This document shows, in pieces, positions 18,647-27,085 of a stretch of DNA of 64,000 nucleotides (positions are counted from its first letter, which is position 1; each line of letters begins with the position of its first letter). This stretch comes from Tumebacillus flagellatus (GTDB taxonomy: Bacteria > Bacillota > Bacilli > Tumebacillales > Tumebacillaceae): positions 1 to 64,000 of the forward strand of contig NZ_JMIR01000017.1 of assembly GCF_000714935.1 (NCBI RefSeq). Direction: 5' to 3'. The translations under genes were made by a program, and so were the position numbers. The notes beneath the pieces are model-generated. The model worked only from the letters and a program-made list of their open reading frames with translations, was not told the DNA's origin and did no database searches.

Positions 18647-19729
18647 TTGAAAGAACGCAGAGATGTTGTCACGAGCGAAGTGGCAACTGAAGTTTCGAAA
18701 TTGGTTACGTTGGTGCAGGAGAGTCAAGAGAACCAACAGGCGTTTTTGACGGAGGCGTACCGTCTGTTGCAAGCGCAGGCACGTGAAGTGGAAGAACTGC
18801 AAAACCGCGCGATCTCGACGGAAGCCATCCTCGCCAAGTTGGATGAGATCGGCAAATTTCTCGCCAAGTTGGCGAAGCACGTCAACATCAACGTGACGAA
18901 AGTGGAAGAGCAGCCGGGGACGCCGGAGATGCAACCGGGTTCTCCCGCGGTGCCGGGCGGGCAACCGGGGGGTCAGCAGATGATGCCGGGCCTGCAGCAG
19001 CCGGACATGATGCCGGAGCCGCAAGTGGTGCCTGCGTCGGAAGGCGGTCCGGCGGTGGACATTTCGGTTTCCGAGGGGGTTGTCACCGAGGACATCCCGA
19101 TCTCCGAAGGGGTGGGCGAAGAAGCGGTGCCGGTCGTCAAGCCGGTGCACCAACCGCGGGCGCAGGTGCGCTTCTTGCACGCCTCGCCTGACGCCGGGCG
19201 CGTTGACATCTACATCGACCACAAAAAATACGCTTCCGACGTCGCCTTCCAAGGCATCACGCCGTACCTGCCGATTGAAGCGGGTCGTCACCGCCTGCAA
19301 GTCTTCCCGGCAGGCAAAGCGGCGGGCGCAATCATCGACTCGACGTCGAATTTCACGCCGGGCGGGCACTACACCATCGCCGTCTCCGGGTTCTTGCGCA
19401 ACTTGCGCTCCGTCGTGATCGAAGACCACCAAAAAGGCGCAAAACCCGGGTACGCCCGCGCCAAAGTCGTCCATCTCTCGCCGAACGCGCCGGCGGTGGA
19501 TGTTGCGCTGCCCAACGGCAAAGTTCTGCTCGGGCACCTGACGTTCAAGCAAAAGTCGCCGTATTTCCAAGTCACCCCCGGCACCCGCCATCTCGAACTG
19601 CGCGCCGTCGGCAAGCCGGATGTGCTGTTGCGCGTGCCGCCGGCGAAGTTCGACCCGAACGTCACGTACACGCTGTACATCTTGGGCATGTCGGGCCATC
19701 TGACCACGATGCTGGTGCCGGAAGCGTGA
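18647..19729 (+). CDS. DUF4397-domain protein with N-terminal coiled coil
   Basis: 360 residues, start TTG at 18647 with a strong GGAGGAGGTC. No signal peptide. Residues 1-90 are a charged helical/coiled-coil region, about 90-170 a Pro/Gly/Met-rich linker, and 175-360 a DUF4397 beta domain starting VRFLHASPDAGRVDIYID, with a second related half VVHLSPNAPAVDVALP. DUF4397 domains occur in surface and spore-associated proteins of Bacillota. A structural or envelope role is likely, but the lack of an export signal would instead fit a forespore or coat protein. Single-gene unit. Confidence 0.85.
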   Translation: MKERRDVVTSEVATEVSKLVTLVQESQENQQAFLTEAYRLLQAQAREVEELQNRAISTEAILAKLDEIGKFLAKLAKHVNINVTKVEEQPGTPEMQPGSPAVPGGQPGGQQMMPGLQQPDMMPEPQVVPASEGGPAVDISVSEGVVTEDIPISEGVGEEAVPVVKPVHQPRAQVRFLHASPDAGRVDIYIDHKKYASDVAFQGITPYLPIEAGRHRLQVFPAGKAAGAIIDSTSNFTPGGHYTIAVSGFLRNLRSVVIEDHQKGAKPGYARAKVVHLSPNAPAVDVALPNGKVLLGHLTFKQKSPYFQVTPGTRHLELRAVGKPDVLLRVPPAKFDPNVTYTLYILGMSGHLTTMLVPEA

Positions 19730-19745
19730 GGCGTGCAGCAGGAGT

Positions 19746-19787
19746 GAAAAAAGACTGCGGACTTCCTTGTTCGCGGTCTTTTTTTTC
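19746..19787 (+). terminator. Terminator after the DUF4397 gene
   Basis: AAAAAAGACTGCG and CGCGGTCTTTTTT form the hairpin, followed by further T residues. Confidence 0.85.
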
Positions 19788-19827
19788 ATGACATACTAAG
19801 AAGAGGAAACGAGGAGGGATTCTCCGC

Positions 19828-20697
19828 ATGATCAAACAACAACCGTTTGGCCGTACCGGCTGGGAAGTGCCGCTGCTCAGTTTCGGGGCGCAGCGGATCG
19901 TCGACGAGCACAACTGCACGGAGGAGGAAGCGATTCAGATCGTGCATACGGCGATCGAGCACGGCATCACGTACTTTGACACCGCGCCGAGTTACTCGGA
20001 CGGGCAATCGGAGTACCGGCTGGGTCTGTCGCTGACGGAGGGCCGCCGCGCGCAAGTCCGCATCGCCACCAAGACGCACGACCGCACGCGGGACGGGTCG
20101 CTGAAGTTGCTGGAAGGCAGTTTGAAACGCCTGCAAACCGACTATGTGGACGAGTGGCGGCTGCACAACATCGTGACCGTGGAAGAGCTCGACCGGATCT
20201 TCGCCAAGGGCGGGGCGATCGAGGCGCTGCAACAGATGCAAGCGGAGGGCGTGGTGAAAAAGCTTTCGATCAGCGGGCACACCAACCCGCAGGTGCTGGT
20301 GGAAGCGTTGCGCCGTTTCGACTTCGACTCGTCGCTGGTGGCGCTGTCGGCGCTGGATCATCATATCTATTCGTTCGCCCATGAGTTTCTGCCGTTGGCG
20401 AGAGAGAAGGGCGTGGCGGTCGTCGGCATGAAAGTGATGGCGCTTGGCAAACTCGCGCCGTGGTATGAAAAAGCGCTCCGCTACACGCTGTCGCTCCCGA
20501 TCTCCACCACGATTGTGGGCATGGAGACGATGGAGCAGTTGGAGCGCAACCTCGCCGTTGCGGAGAACTTTACGCCGATGGACGAGTTGGAGCGGTTGGA
20601 GTTTTGGAAAGAGATCTTGCACTTGGCGCGTCCGGAGACCCTGCCGTGGAAAGCACAGGAGTGGGGCGGCGATACGTGGTACAAGCGCGATGCGTAA
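19828..20697 (+). CDS. Aldo/keto reductase
   Basis: 289-residue NADPH-dependent (by family) oxidoreductase with the AKR tetrad: Asp and Tyr in YFDTAPSYSDG, Lys in RIATKTHD and His in EWRLHNI. Near the C-terminus STTIVGMETMEQLERNL fits the cofactor-binding end of the barrel. Start ATG 19828 with GAGGAGGG. Monocistronic between terminators; the substrate cannot be inferred. Confidence 0.9.
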   Translation: MIKQQPFGRTGWEVPLLSFGAQRIVDEHNCTEEEAIQIVHTAIEHGITYFDTAPSYSDGQSEYRLGLSLTEGRRAQVRIATKTHDRTRDGSLKLLEGSLKRLQTDYVDEWRLHNIVTVEELDRIFAKGGAIEALQQMQAEGVVKKLSISGHTNPQVLVEALRRFDFDSSLVALSALDHHIYSFAHEFLPLAREKGVAVVGMKVMALGKLAPWYEKALRYTLSLPISTTIVGMETMEQLERNLAVAENFTPMDELERLEFWKEILHLARPETLPWKAQEWGGDTWYKRDA

Positions 20698-20698
20698 G

Positions 20699-20748
20699 AA
20701 AAAACGCCCTGCCGGCAGATGGGAACGTGTCGGGCAGGGCGTTTTATT
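20699..20748. terminator. Bidirectional terminator
   Basis: AAAACGCCCTGCC and GGCAGGGCGTTTT flank a loop; A and T runs on both sides allow it to end the rightward reductase gene and the leftward ymcA-like gene. Confidence 0.85.
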
Positions 20749-20812
20749 TAAACATGCAAGGGTCTCCCCGCGCAGGGGAGCCGTGGGCTTGCCTTGATTT
20801 GTGATTTTGTGA

Positions 20813-21259
20813 TTAGTGGCGTCCGCAACCGCCTGCGGAGCCGCAGCTTCCGCAGCCGCCGGATGCACCGTCGCCGGGTTCTTCCGTTTTTTCCACGGGA
20901 ACGTCGGACGCGAGGGTGTTGACGATCGTTTGGAGCACGCCTTGGACGATGTCGTTGACCTCGTCTTGGGCTTCCTTGAACTCGTCGATCAGCGGGATTT
21001 GCGCGATGCGTTCGAGCACGTCGTCGTACTCCGCTTTGGCTTTCACCGCCGCCGGGTGCTCATAGCCGTGGCGCAGCGAAGTTTGCGAATACGCATTGCG
21101 TTTTGCGCGCACGATGAACAGGAGAGCTTGAGCGTCCGCGTGGCGGTTGATTTTATCTTCAGCCTGACGGAAGCGCTGCATCTCTTCCGAACGGGCGAGC
21201 AGGTTGGCAAGTTGTTGTGCTTTATCAAGAATGGGATTCTGTTGAACGACAGATTGCAT
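20813..21259 (-). CDS. ymcA: YlbF/YmcA family protein (RicA-like) with Cys-rich tail
   Basis: 148-residue helical protein. The stretch IPLIDEFKEAQDEVNDIVQ aligns by eye with YmcA (RicA) of B. subtilis. RicA, RicF and RicT form an iron-sulfur complex that promotes RNase Y-dependent RNA processing, biofilm formation, competence and sporulation. The C-terminus GGCGSCGSAGGCGRH supplies four cysteines, in line with Fe-S ligation seen at the tails of these proteins. Start ATG 21259 with AAGGAGGT. It could instead be the RicF (YlbF) member; the body favours RicA and the tail resembles RicF. Confidence 0.78.
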   Translation of the reverse strand: MQSVVQQNPILDKAQQLANLLARSEEMQRFRQAEDKINRHADAQALLFIVRAKRNAYSQTSLRHGYEHPAAVKAKAEYDDVLERIAQIPLIDEFKEAQDEVNDIVQGVLQTIVNTLASDVPVEKTEEPGDGASGGCGSCGSAGGCGRH

Positions 21260-21344
21260 GGGTCAACCTCCTTATCCACTTTCTATTGTACCTGAAAATC
21301 GGGTACGATAGTGGGGGATACGCTACGTTTGGAGGGAAAAACTT

Positions 21345-21596
21345 TTGGCGAGATTGGAAAATGAACTGCGAACCTATGCGGCCGAGCTCGCGGAGCACGT
21401 TCCCGGCGGGTATACGGTCGAGGCGTACTATGAATTTTTGCGCGGGCAGTATGACGCGACGGTGCGTCATCACGGCGAGGAAGTCGTGGCGCAGATGAGC
21501 GACGAGACGATCTTGAAAGTGTTGAAGTCGCAGGTGCGCGAATTGATTCAGTTGAAGCGCATTGGGAAGTTGATGGCAAAACGGGACCGCATCTAG
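21345..21596 (+). CDS. Small unknown protein, 83 residues
   Basis: TTG start at 21345 with TTTGGAGGG eight bases upstream, divergent from the ymcA-like gene. The product is soluble, rich in Glu/Arg and predicted helical (ENELRTYAAELAEHVPGG to LMAKRDRI). No family recognised. Confidence 0.65.
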   Translation: MARLENELRTYAAELAEHVPGGYTVEAYYEFLRGQYDATVRHHGEEVVAQMSDETILKVLKSQVRELIQLKRIGKLMAKRDRI

Positions 21597-21621
21597 ATTT
21601 CTGTCGCGGGACGTGGTATAG

Positions 21622-21741
21622 TGGAAGCAATGAGCCGACATAGGAATATGCGGAGTTCTCGCTTGCAGTAGGGTTGTGGAGCCCTAAGCGATGAACAGGA
21701 GAAAAGCGGGTGGATCGTTTCGACGATCCCCCGCTTTTTAG
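21622..21741 (+). ncRNA. Candidate structured small RNA or leader ending in a terminator
   Basis: No gene follows on the plus strand, yet the segment contains a -10-like TATAGT (about 21617), a compound hairpin (TCGCTT...AAGCGA enclosing AGGGTT...AGCCCT, about 21658-21691) and a strong terminator hairpin (AAAAGCGGGTGGATCG with CGATCCCCCGCTTTT, 21702-21738). It does not match any riboswitch, 6S, SRP or tmRNA signature I know. It could be only a long 3' end of the preceding gene. Confidence 0.4.
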
Positions 21742-21758
21742 TTTATGCAGGAATTGTG

Positions 21759-22055
21759 CTAGGCGCGCTTGGTCTGCCACGTGCGGGAGGTGGCGACGAG
21801 CAAGCGGTAGACGGAGTAGACGCCGATGTAGCCTGAGGTGGCAAGGAACAGCGGGTCCATGAAAATTTCGTGCACATGCGTGGTAAATTCGGTGTTCTCC
21901 TGTTTGATCTCCAGCACCGCCAGCCCCGCTGCGATGTTGGCGAGCAACACGGAGAGCGCCGCCAACAGATCAAACACCGCCGCCACCGACCGCTGGCGCA
22001 ACACAAACATCAAGATCGGCACCAAAATCGCCCCCACGATCAACACCAACTGCAC
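21759..22055 (-). CDS. Small membrane protein of unknown function, 98 residues
   Basis: Three hydrophobic segments (about 2-20, 27-48 and 70-88) separated by a charged loop EIKQENTEFTTHVHEIFMD. GTG at 22055 is well placed behind AGGAGGT; the further upstream GTG overlaps that site. It converges on the candidate small RNA, whose terminator could also serve this gene. No family recognised. Confidence 0.7.
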   Translation of the reverse strand: MQLVLIVGAILVPILMFVLRQRSVAAVFDLLAALSVLLANIAAGLAVLEIKQENTEFTTHVHEIFMDPLFLATSGYIGVYSVYRLLVATSRTWQTKRA

Positions 22056-22155
22056 CCCCGCCACCTCCTGTGATTCTTGGTAGCGTTAGGTTTTGCAAGG
22101 GGGGAGGGAGATATGTAAGGATTTGTTTTGGTGCGTTTTGGATGAGGGGGAAAGG

Positions 22156-22209
22156 TGTTATGATAGTGGGGAGTGAATATGCAGTATTGCATATACGATA
22201 ATGCATATT
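22156..22209 (+). promoter_or_regulatory. Promoter with ATATGCA repeats before the AAA-PIN genes
   Basis: Extended -10 TGTTATGAT at 22156-22164 is followed by three copies of one heptamer: ATATGCA at 22177-22183, then TGCATAT at 22188-22194 and 22202-22208. The outer pair makes an inverted repeat AATATGCA/TGCATATT (22176-22209). The position just downstream of the expected transcription start suits a repressor operator. No adjacent regulator gene is present. Confidence 0.5.
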
Positions 22210-22241
22210 GGGGTACATACATTTGGAGACGGGGTGTTAGA

Positions 22242-23597
22242 GTGAAAGCCATTCGTCTGATTCGATATAAAGGGTTTGAGGATTCCGGTTGGGTGCAGTT
22301 GAATAAGATTACGCTCTTGTTCGGGCTGAACTCGTCGGGAAAGTCGAGTTTGTTGAATGCACTTCTGATGTTGAAGCAGAGTTTGCAGAATCCTGCGCGG
22401 AAGGTTCCGTTCACGTTTTCGGATAAGAAGGGCGTGGATGTGGGGAACTATTCGGATGTTTCTTACAATCATGTGATCAACCCGGATTTGCCGGTGGAGA
22501 TTCATATGAAGTTGGATTTGGGTCGGGATTTTGAGAGTGATGATAAAAGCGTCCAATTTGGTGGGGGAGATTTTGTTTTTAAGGTTAGAATTGGTTACAA
22601 TCCCAAGAATGAGACGAACATTCTAGCAGGTATTACTTTCGAGGATAATCAAGGTCGTAATATCCTTAGCGTGGATACAAGAGACAATGTAGTGGATGGA
22701 TCGAATTTTACTTCCGATGTGATAGATGTAGATGGATTAACTCCCAGGACTCTAATGTTCAAGTGGGAAAATTTTCTACCTGTTGTGATAAGGACTCCAA
22801 TTGATCTATTTATGTTTGCTGAACTTGCGTACTGTGTCCAAGAAAAGGTAACAGAAGCATTAGAGAAAGTTGCACACGTAGGTCCTTTGCGAAGTGAGGC
22901 TGAGCGTGTCTACCAGTTCACGGGTGAGAGTCCGAAAGAAGTGGGCCGACATGGCGAAGATGCGTTTACTATACTCTTTCTTGATCGTCATGAATATCAA
23001 AATCCCCTAACCGAAAAGGTCAATCATTGGCTACGCGAATATAATTACGAGTTCCACTGGGAAACGTTCGGTAGTTTCTTTCAATTGATCTTGCGGGACA
23101 CCCGCTCAGGTCTACAAGTCAACCTCAAAGACGTCGGGTTTGGTATTTCGCAAATCCTTCCTATTATGATTCAAGGATACCTCAACAACCCTGAACAGAT
23201 TGTCCTCATCGAGCAACCTGAAATCCACCTCCATGCGGGAGCCCAAGCCAAGCTCGGAGACCTTTTCATAGATATGGTCAACCAAACGGGCAAGACGTTC
23301 CTCATCGAGACCCACAGTGAACACCTTCTGTTGCGTTTGCGTCGCAGAGTAGCGGAAACCACCCTCACAGAAGGCAAAAACGAATTCCCGCTCTACCCCT
23401 CGGACATCGCCGTCAACTTTATCGAAAACACATCCAACGGCAGCGTCGTCCACAACATCAAAGTCAGCGAAATCGGCCAACTGGAAAACGTCCCGGATGC
23501 GTTCCGTTCGTTTTTTGCCGATGATTTCGAAGAGACGATGAAAATCACCGAGACCATCGCACGTTTGAAACAACAGCGCCAGTCGGGAACGGAGTGA
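22242..23597 (+). CDS. AAA/ABC-type ATPase (DUF3696/OLD-like) with downstream PIN partner
   Basis: 451-residue SMC/RecF-like ATPase. Walker A GLNSSGKSS lies near residue 30, a signature-like GFGISQILPIM near 300, Walker B IVLIEQPEIHLH near 325, and the H-loop segment FLIETHSEHLLLRLRRR near 355. Such stand-alone ATPases with a C-terminal DUF3696-type region commonly occur in phage-defence or toxin-type gene pairs. The GTG start at 22242 follows GGGGTG. It ends six bases before the PIN gene, implying translation coupling. The first 850 bases look AT-richer than the last 500, which may mean mosaic origin. Confidence 0.85.
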   Translation: MKAIRLIRYKGFEDSGWVQLNKITLLFGLNSSGKSSLLNALLMLKQSLQNPARKVPFTFSDKKGVDVGNYSDVSYNHVINPDLPVEIHMKLDLGRDFESDDKSVQFGGGDFVFKVRIGYNPKNETNILAGITFEDNQGRNILSVDTRDNVVDGSNFTSDVIDVDGLTPRTLMFKWENFLPVVIRTPIDLFMFAELAYCVQEKVTEALEKVAHVGPLRSEAERVYQFTGESPKEVGRHGEDAFTILFLDRHEYQNPLTEKVNHWLREYNYEFHWETFGSFFQLILRDTRSGLQVNLKDVGFGISQILPIMIQGYLNNPEQIVLIEQPEIHLHAGAQAKLGDLFIDMVNQTGKTFLIETHSEHLLLRLRRRVAETTLTEGKNEFPLYPSDIAVNFIENTSNGSVVHNIKVSEIGQLENVPDAFRSFFADDFEETMKITETIARLKQQRQSGTE

Positions 23598-23603
23598 GAA
23601 AAC

Positions 23604-24083
23604 GTGCGGGTTGTAGTAGACACCAACATCTTGGTCAAGGGCTTTTCTGAATTTGATATGGTAAAGACTCACCTGTTGTTGCATTATTTCTATCACAAAC
23701 CCGAAAACAGTATCGTGATCGACCACGGAGATATTGTTCGAAAAGAATATTATGACGAGGTCGGTCATATCGATTTGTTTCAAAAATGGTACACGTTTAT
23801 GGTATCGAATAACCAAATTGAGTATCATGACGGCAAACTCCCGAAAAAGATCGCCGCTAAACTCAAAGAACTCGGCTTCCACGAACACGAGGACCAAACT
23901 TTTGTCGCACTCGCGCTCAATACAGACAACACGATCATCACTGAGGACAGTGACTACGGCAAAGGCAAACCGGAAAAAGCCGAGAAAAACCTCCCCACCC
24001 TCCGCTACATGGAAGACGAACTGGAACTCCGAGTCCTTGACGCGGAAGAAGCCACGCGCTTTCTCGAAAGCTTAAATTCATAA
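23604..24083 (+). CDS. PIN-domain ribonuclease
   Basis: 159 residues forming one PIN domain. The four acidic positions are visible: Asp6 in VVDTNIL, Glu48, Asp97 in HEDQTFVALAL, and Asp115/Asp117 in ITEDSDYG. PIN domains are Mg-dependent RNases (VapC toxins, Smg6-like). GTG start at 23604, tightly coupled to the upstream ATPase. No small antitoxin gene is present, so the ATPase is the probable control subunit. This is inference from layout. Confidence 0.85.
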   Translation: MRVVVDTNILVKGFSEFDMVKTHLLLHYFYHKPENSIVIDHGDIVRKEYYDEVGHIDLFQKWYTFMVSNNQIEYHDGKLPKKIAAKLKELGFHEHEDQTFVALALNTDNTIITEDSDYGKGKPEKAEKNLPTLRYMEDELELRVLDAEEATRFLESLNS

Positions 24084-24099
24084 GGCAGGTAATGACCAC

Positions 24100-24360
24100 A
24101 TGCAACCCTATCACATCACCCTCTTCACCAAGGACGGCTGCACGCTCTGTGTGAAGGCGAAGCAGATTTTGGAGCGGCTGGGTCTTTTTTATCCGATGGT
24201 GGTCGAGGAGTTTGACATTACCACCGACGAGTCGGTGCACGCGAAGTATGGGGACAAAATCCCCGTGCTGCACATCGACGGCGAGGAAGCGTTCGTCAGC
24301 AAGATCGCCGAACATTGGCTGCGGCGCTACTTGGAAGAGCGCAAGTCTGACAAAGTGTAG
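24100..24360 (+). CDS. Glutaredoxin-like thioredoxin-fold protein (DUF836 type)
   Basis: 86 residues with a thioredoxin fold pattern: active-site Cys14-Thr-Leu-Cys17 and the cis-proline loop KIPVLHIDG. Small dithiol redox protein of the cytoplasm. It starts 16 bases after the PIN gene, so it may be co-transcribed, but homologues exist alone and a functional link is unproven. Confidence 0.85.
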   Translation: MQPYHITLFTKDGCTLCVKAKQILERLGLFYPMVVEEFDITTDESVHAKYGDKIPVLHIDGEEAFVSKIAEHWLRRYLEERKSDKV

Positions 24361-24415
24361 TCACACATGATCACCTGGCACTCATGGTACACTGTGGGAG
24401 CGAGGTGATTTTTTT

Positions 24416-25363
24416 ATGGAAGTGCGGATTGGGTTTGTTTCCCTAGCACTGGCGATCTTCAACAACACCCCAAGTTCGACGTTTACCTATAAACTGTTTC
24501 AACAGCGGCCCTATGAGGAAGCGCTAGCCCGCGCCGTCGAGGTCGGGCGCAAAAACCTGCGGGCGACACAGCGCATCCTCTACTACAACGCCGCCCACGG
24601 GATCAAGCTTCACCGGATGTCGTCGTCGCTGATCCCGCTGGCGACGCACCCGGACGTGGGGATCGACGTGAAAGCGACCTACCCCGAAGAATTGAAAGCG
24701 CTAGGCGACTTTGCCAAGGCACATGATATACGTCTGACGATGCATCCCAACCAATTTACGTTGCTGAACGGCTCGGAGAAAGTGGTCGCCGCTTCTCTCA
24801 AAGACTTGCAATACCACACCGATCTCCTCGACGGGATGGGTCTCGATCACCAGCACAAAGTCAACATCCACATCGGCGGTGTCTACGGTGACCGGGAAAA
24901 AGCGATTCAGACGCTCTACGACAACTTCCCGCTCGTGCCGGAGAGCGTGCGCCGACGCCTGACGTTTGAGAACGACGACAAAACGTACACCGTCCTCGAA
25001 ACGCTGGAAGTCTGCGAGAAAGTCGGCCAGCCGATGATGCTCGACATTCACCACGATTGGTGCAATCCGAGCGCGATGACGCCGATTGAACTGCTTCCGC
25101 GCATCGCCGCCACGTGGGGCGACACGCCGATGAAGATTCACGTCTCGTCGCCCAAGGACGACTCCGACTTCCGCGCACACAGCGACTTTATCGACCCGGA
25201 GCGGCTGCTGGTCTTCCTCAAAGCCTGCAAACAACACGGCCTCCCGCGCGTCGACGTCATGGTCGAAGCCAAGCAGAAGGATCTCGCGTGCCTCAAACTT
25301 GCGGAAGACCTCGGGAAAGTTCGGGGGATTAAGCGGGTCGACGGAGCGGTGCTTCTGATGTAA
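24416..25363 (+). CDS. uvsE: UV damage endonuclease UvsE
   Basis: TIM-barrel endonuclease that nicks DNA 5' of pyrimidine dimers and 6-4 photoproducts (UVDE pathway, as in B. subtilis YwjD). 315 residues. Metal-site segments are recognisable: RLTMHPNQF, VNIHIGGVYGD, LTFENDD, MMLDIHHDWCNP and KIHVSSPKDD. ATG at 24416 with GAGGTGAT upstream. Confidence 0.93.
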   Translation: MEVRIGFVSLALAIFNNTPSSTFTYKLFQQRPYEEALARAVEVGRKNLRATQRILYYNAAHGIKLHRMSSSLIPLATHPDVGIDVKATYPEELKALGDFAKAHDIRLTMHPNQFTLLNGSEKVVAASLKDLQYHTDLLDGMGLDHQHKVNIHIGGVYGDREKAIQTLYDNFPLVPESVRRRLTFENDDKTYTVLETLEVCEKVGQPMMLDIHHDWCNPSAMTPIELLPRIAATWGDTPMKIHVSSPKDDSDFRAHSDFIDPERLLVFLKACKQHGLPRVDVMVEAKQKDLACLKLAEDLGKVRGIKRVDGAVLLM

Positions 25364-25468
25364 CCGGAAAGTCGTGAATGCAACGGAAGAGGGTTTTTTT
25401 CTATTCAAAGTTGTGAGCGGTGTGTTACATTATGAGCAGTTGTTTTGGTGAGAATGGAGTGGTGTTGC

Positions 25469-26803
25469 GTGAAAGGTTCGTGGAAAAAAAGCGCCGCCGG
25501 GGCAGGGATGGCTCTGCTCTTCGGGCTGTCCGTTTTGGCACAACCGTCATTTGCCGATCCGGTGTCGGCGGAAACGACGCATGCGTTTTTTGCCGTCAAT
25601 GGGGAGTGGGCGTATCTTGACGACGGGTATGCGGTGATCTCCTACCAAGACCACCTGTATGTTCCGGCGCGGTTTGTCGCGGAGAACATGGGCGCGGCCG
25701 TTTCGTGGGACGAAGCGACGCAGACGGTGAGCTTCCAATCAGGCAAAGGCTCGAAAGCGGAACAAGGTGCGGGCAGTTTTTACAAGTCCGGCCCGATTGC
25801 GGCGCAGACGCAGGAGGTGCACTTCGTCTTCAACGGTCAGGAAAAAACGCTCGATTCCGGATACGCCGCGCTTTCCTACCAAGACCACGTCTACGTTCCG
25901 GCTCGTTTCGTCGCGGAGAACTTGGGCGCGCTGGTGCAGTGGGGCGAGCACGAAGCGCTGGTGAACGTGGCGTACTTGGAGGGTGCCGACGGGCTTTCTT
26001 GGCTGAAGTCGTTTGCAGAGAACCATCCGGGCGAGTTGATCAGCGGCTTGAAGGCGGGGGTGAAGTTTTCCGCGGGGACCGACGCGTACACCGTCGTCGT
26101 GACGCACAAGGACGGCAATCTCGCGGGGAATGTCTACTTCGTGAACGCGGACGGGAAAGAAACGAAGCTCTGGAGCAACATCGAGTCGGTCGCGCAGATT
26201 CGAAGCATCGCTCAAGGGGATCACAACGTGGTGTTTGTCAACGGCGGGGCGGGGATGCACGGCAGTTGGCTGTACGCGTTTCTGTACGGCGGGGAAGACG
26301 GGCCGGTCGTGGTGAAGAGCTTTTTTGGAGATTTGCGGACGGATGTGTTTATGCTTGACGGCAAGATTGAAGTCGCGGAATCCAACACGGACACCGGCAA
26401 CTCCGATGAATACTTGTACGAGTGGAACCCGGCAAACCGCGAGTTCGTCACGTTGGACACCAGCGTGAAGGAATACACCAAAGCGTCGTTCACGAACCCG
26501 ATTCTCGGGGCGTACGACACGATCTGGGAGATGCGCGGCTACGTCCAAGGCGACGAGGGCGGCGGAATTCCGAACGAATGGAACCCGCACGCCGCCGAGA
26601 CGATGAACGCCGCGCTCCCGCAGCTGCAGTGGCTGAAAGAGTACGTCACTCGCACGGATGCGCACGTGCTGACCACGGCGGACGGGTCGACGGATCAGAA
26701 AAAAACCTACCGCTATACGCAAGGGGAGCACGCGGTTGATGTTACGCTCGTCTATGCGGAAGGCAGGGGTTGGGTTGTGGATGCGATTCAGCCGGTGAAG
26801 TAG
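25469..26803 (+). CDS. Secreted protein with two copper amine oxidase-like stalk domains
   Basis: 444 residues. A signal peptide (MKGSWKKSAAGAGMALLFG... ending at AFADPVSA-type cleavage near residue 30) is followed by two stalk domains, each with the pattern GYAxxSYQDHxYVPARFVAEN (about 45-85 and 120-160). These domains bind cell wall or polysaccharide in Bacillota surface proteins and have no oxidase activity. The C-terminal 280 residues are unassigned. GTG 25469 with GGAGTGG is the start that places the signal peptide first. Confidence 0.82.
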   Translation: MKGSWKKSAAGAGMALLFGLSVLAQPSFADPVSAETTHAFFAVNGEWAYLDDGYAVISYQDHLYVPARFVAENMGAAVSWDEATQTVSFQSGKGSKAEQGAGSFYKSGPIAAQTQEVHFVFNGQEKTLDSGYAALSYQDHVYVPARFVAENLGALVQWGEHEALVNVAYLEGADGLSWLKSFAENHPGELISGLKAGVKFSAGTDAYTVVVTHKDGNLAGNVYFVNADGKETKLWSNIESVAQIRSIAQGDHNVVFVNGGAGMHGSWLYAFLYGGEDGPVVVKSFFGDLRTDVFMLDGKIEVAESNTDTGNSDEYLYEWNPANREFVTLDTSVKEYTKASFTNPILGAYDTIWEMRGYVQGDEGGGIPNEWNPHAAETMNAALPQLQWLKEYVTRTDAHVLTTADGSTDQKKTYRYTQGEHAVDVTLVYAEGRGWVVDAIQPVK

Positions 26804-26821
26804 GGAACTGTTCATCATGTT

Positions 26822-26857
26822 GAAAAAAAGCGCTCTCGTGAAGGGGCGCTTTTTTTC
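26822..26857 (+). terminator. Terminator after the stalk-domain gene
   Basis: AAAAAAAGCGCTCT and GGGGCGCTTTTTTT form a hairpin with a T-run. Confidence 0.85.
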
Positions 26858-26860
26858 TCC

Positions 26861-26890
26861 TTTACAAACTCTTCGTCCCAGGACTACAAT
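26861..26890 (+). promoter_or_regulatory. Promoter of the TPP-controlled ykoEDC operon
   Basis: TTTACA (26861-26866), 18 bases, TACAAT (26885-26890): near-consensus housekeeping promoter placed about 20 bases before the riboswitch. Confidence 0.75.
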
Positions 26891-26910
26891 GAGATCGTAC
26901 CAAATTGAAT

Positions 26911-27010
26911 ACGAGCAGTTGCTAGGGGTGCCGAAAGTATGGCTGAGAGGCGTAAGGAGCGCCAACCCTCTGAACTCGATCCTGGGTAATACCGGCGTGA
27001 GGAAGTGACG
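26911..27010 (+). promoter_or_regulatory. TPP riboswitch (THI element)
   Basis: The conserved pieces appear in order: GGGGTGCC (26925), GGCTGAGA (26941), ACCCTCTGAAC (26965), CTGGGTAATACC (26982) and GCGTGAGGAAG (26995). Thiamin pyrophosphate binding would reduce expression of the downstream transporter. Confidence 0.95.
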
Positions 27011-27085
27011 GAGACTGCGACGGCATGTGCGAGCGGAAGACCCGCGGCATGTGTTTGTCGAATGATGTCTGCCACCAAACAACCA

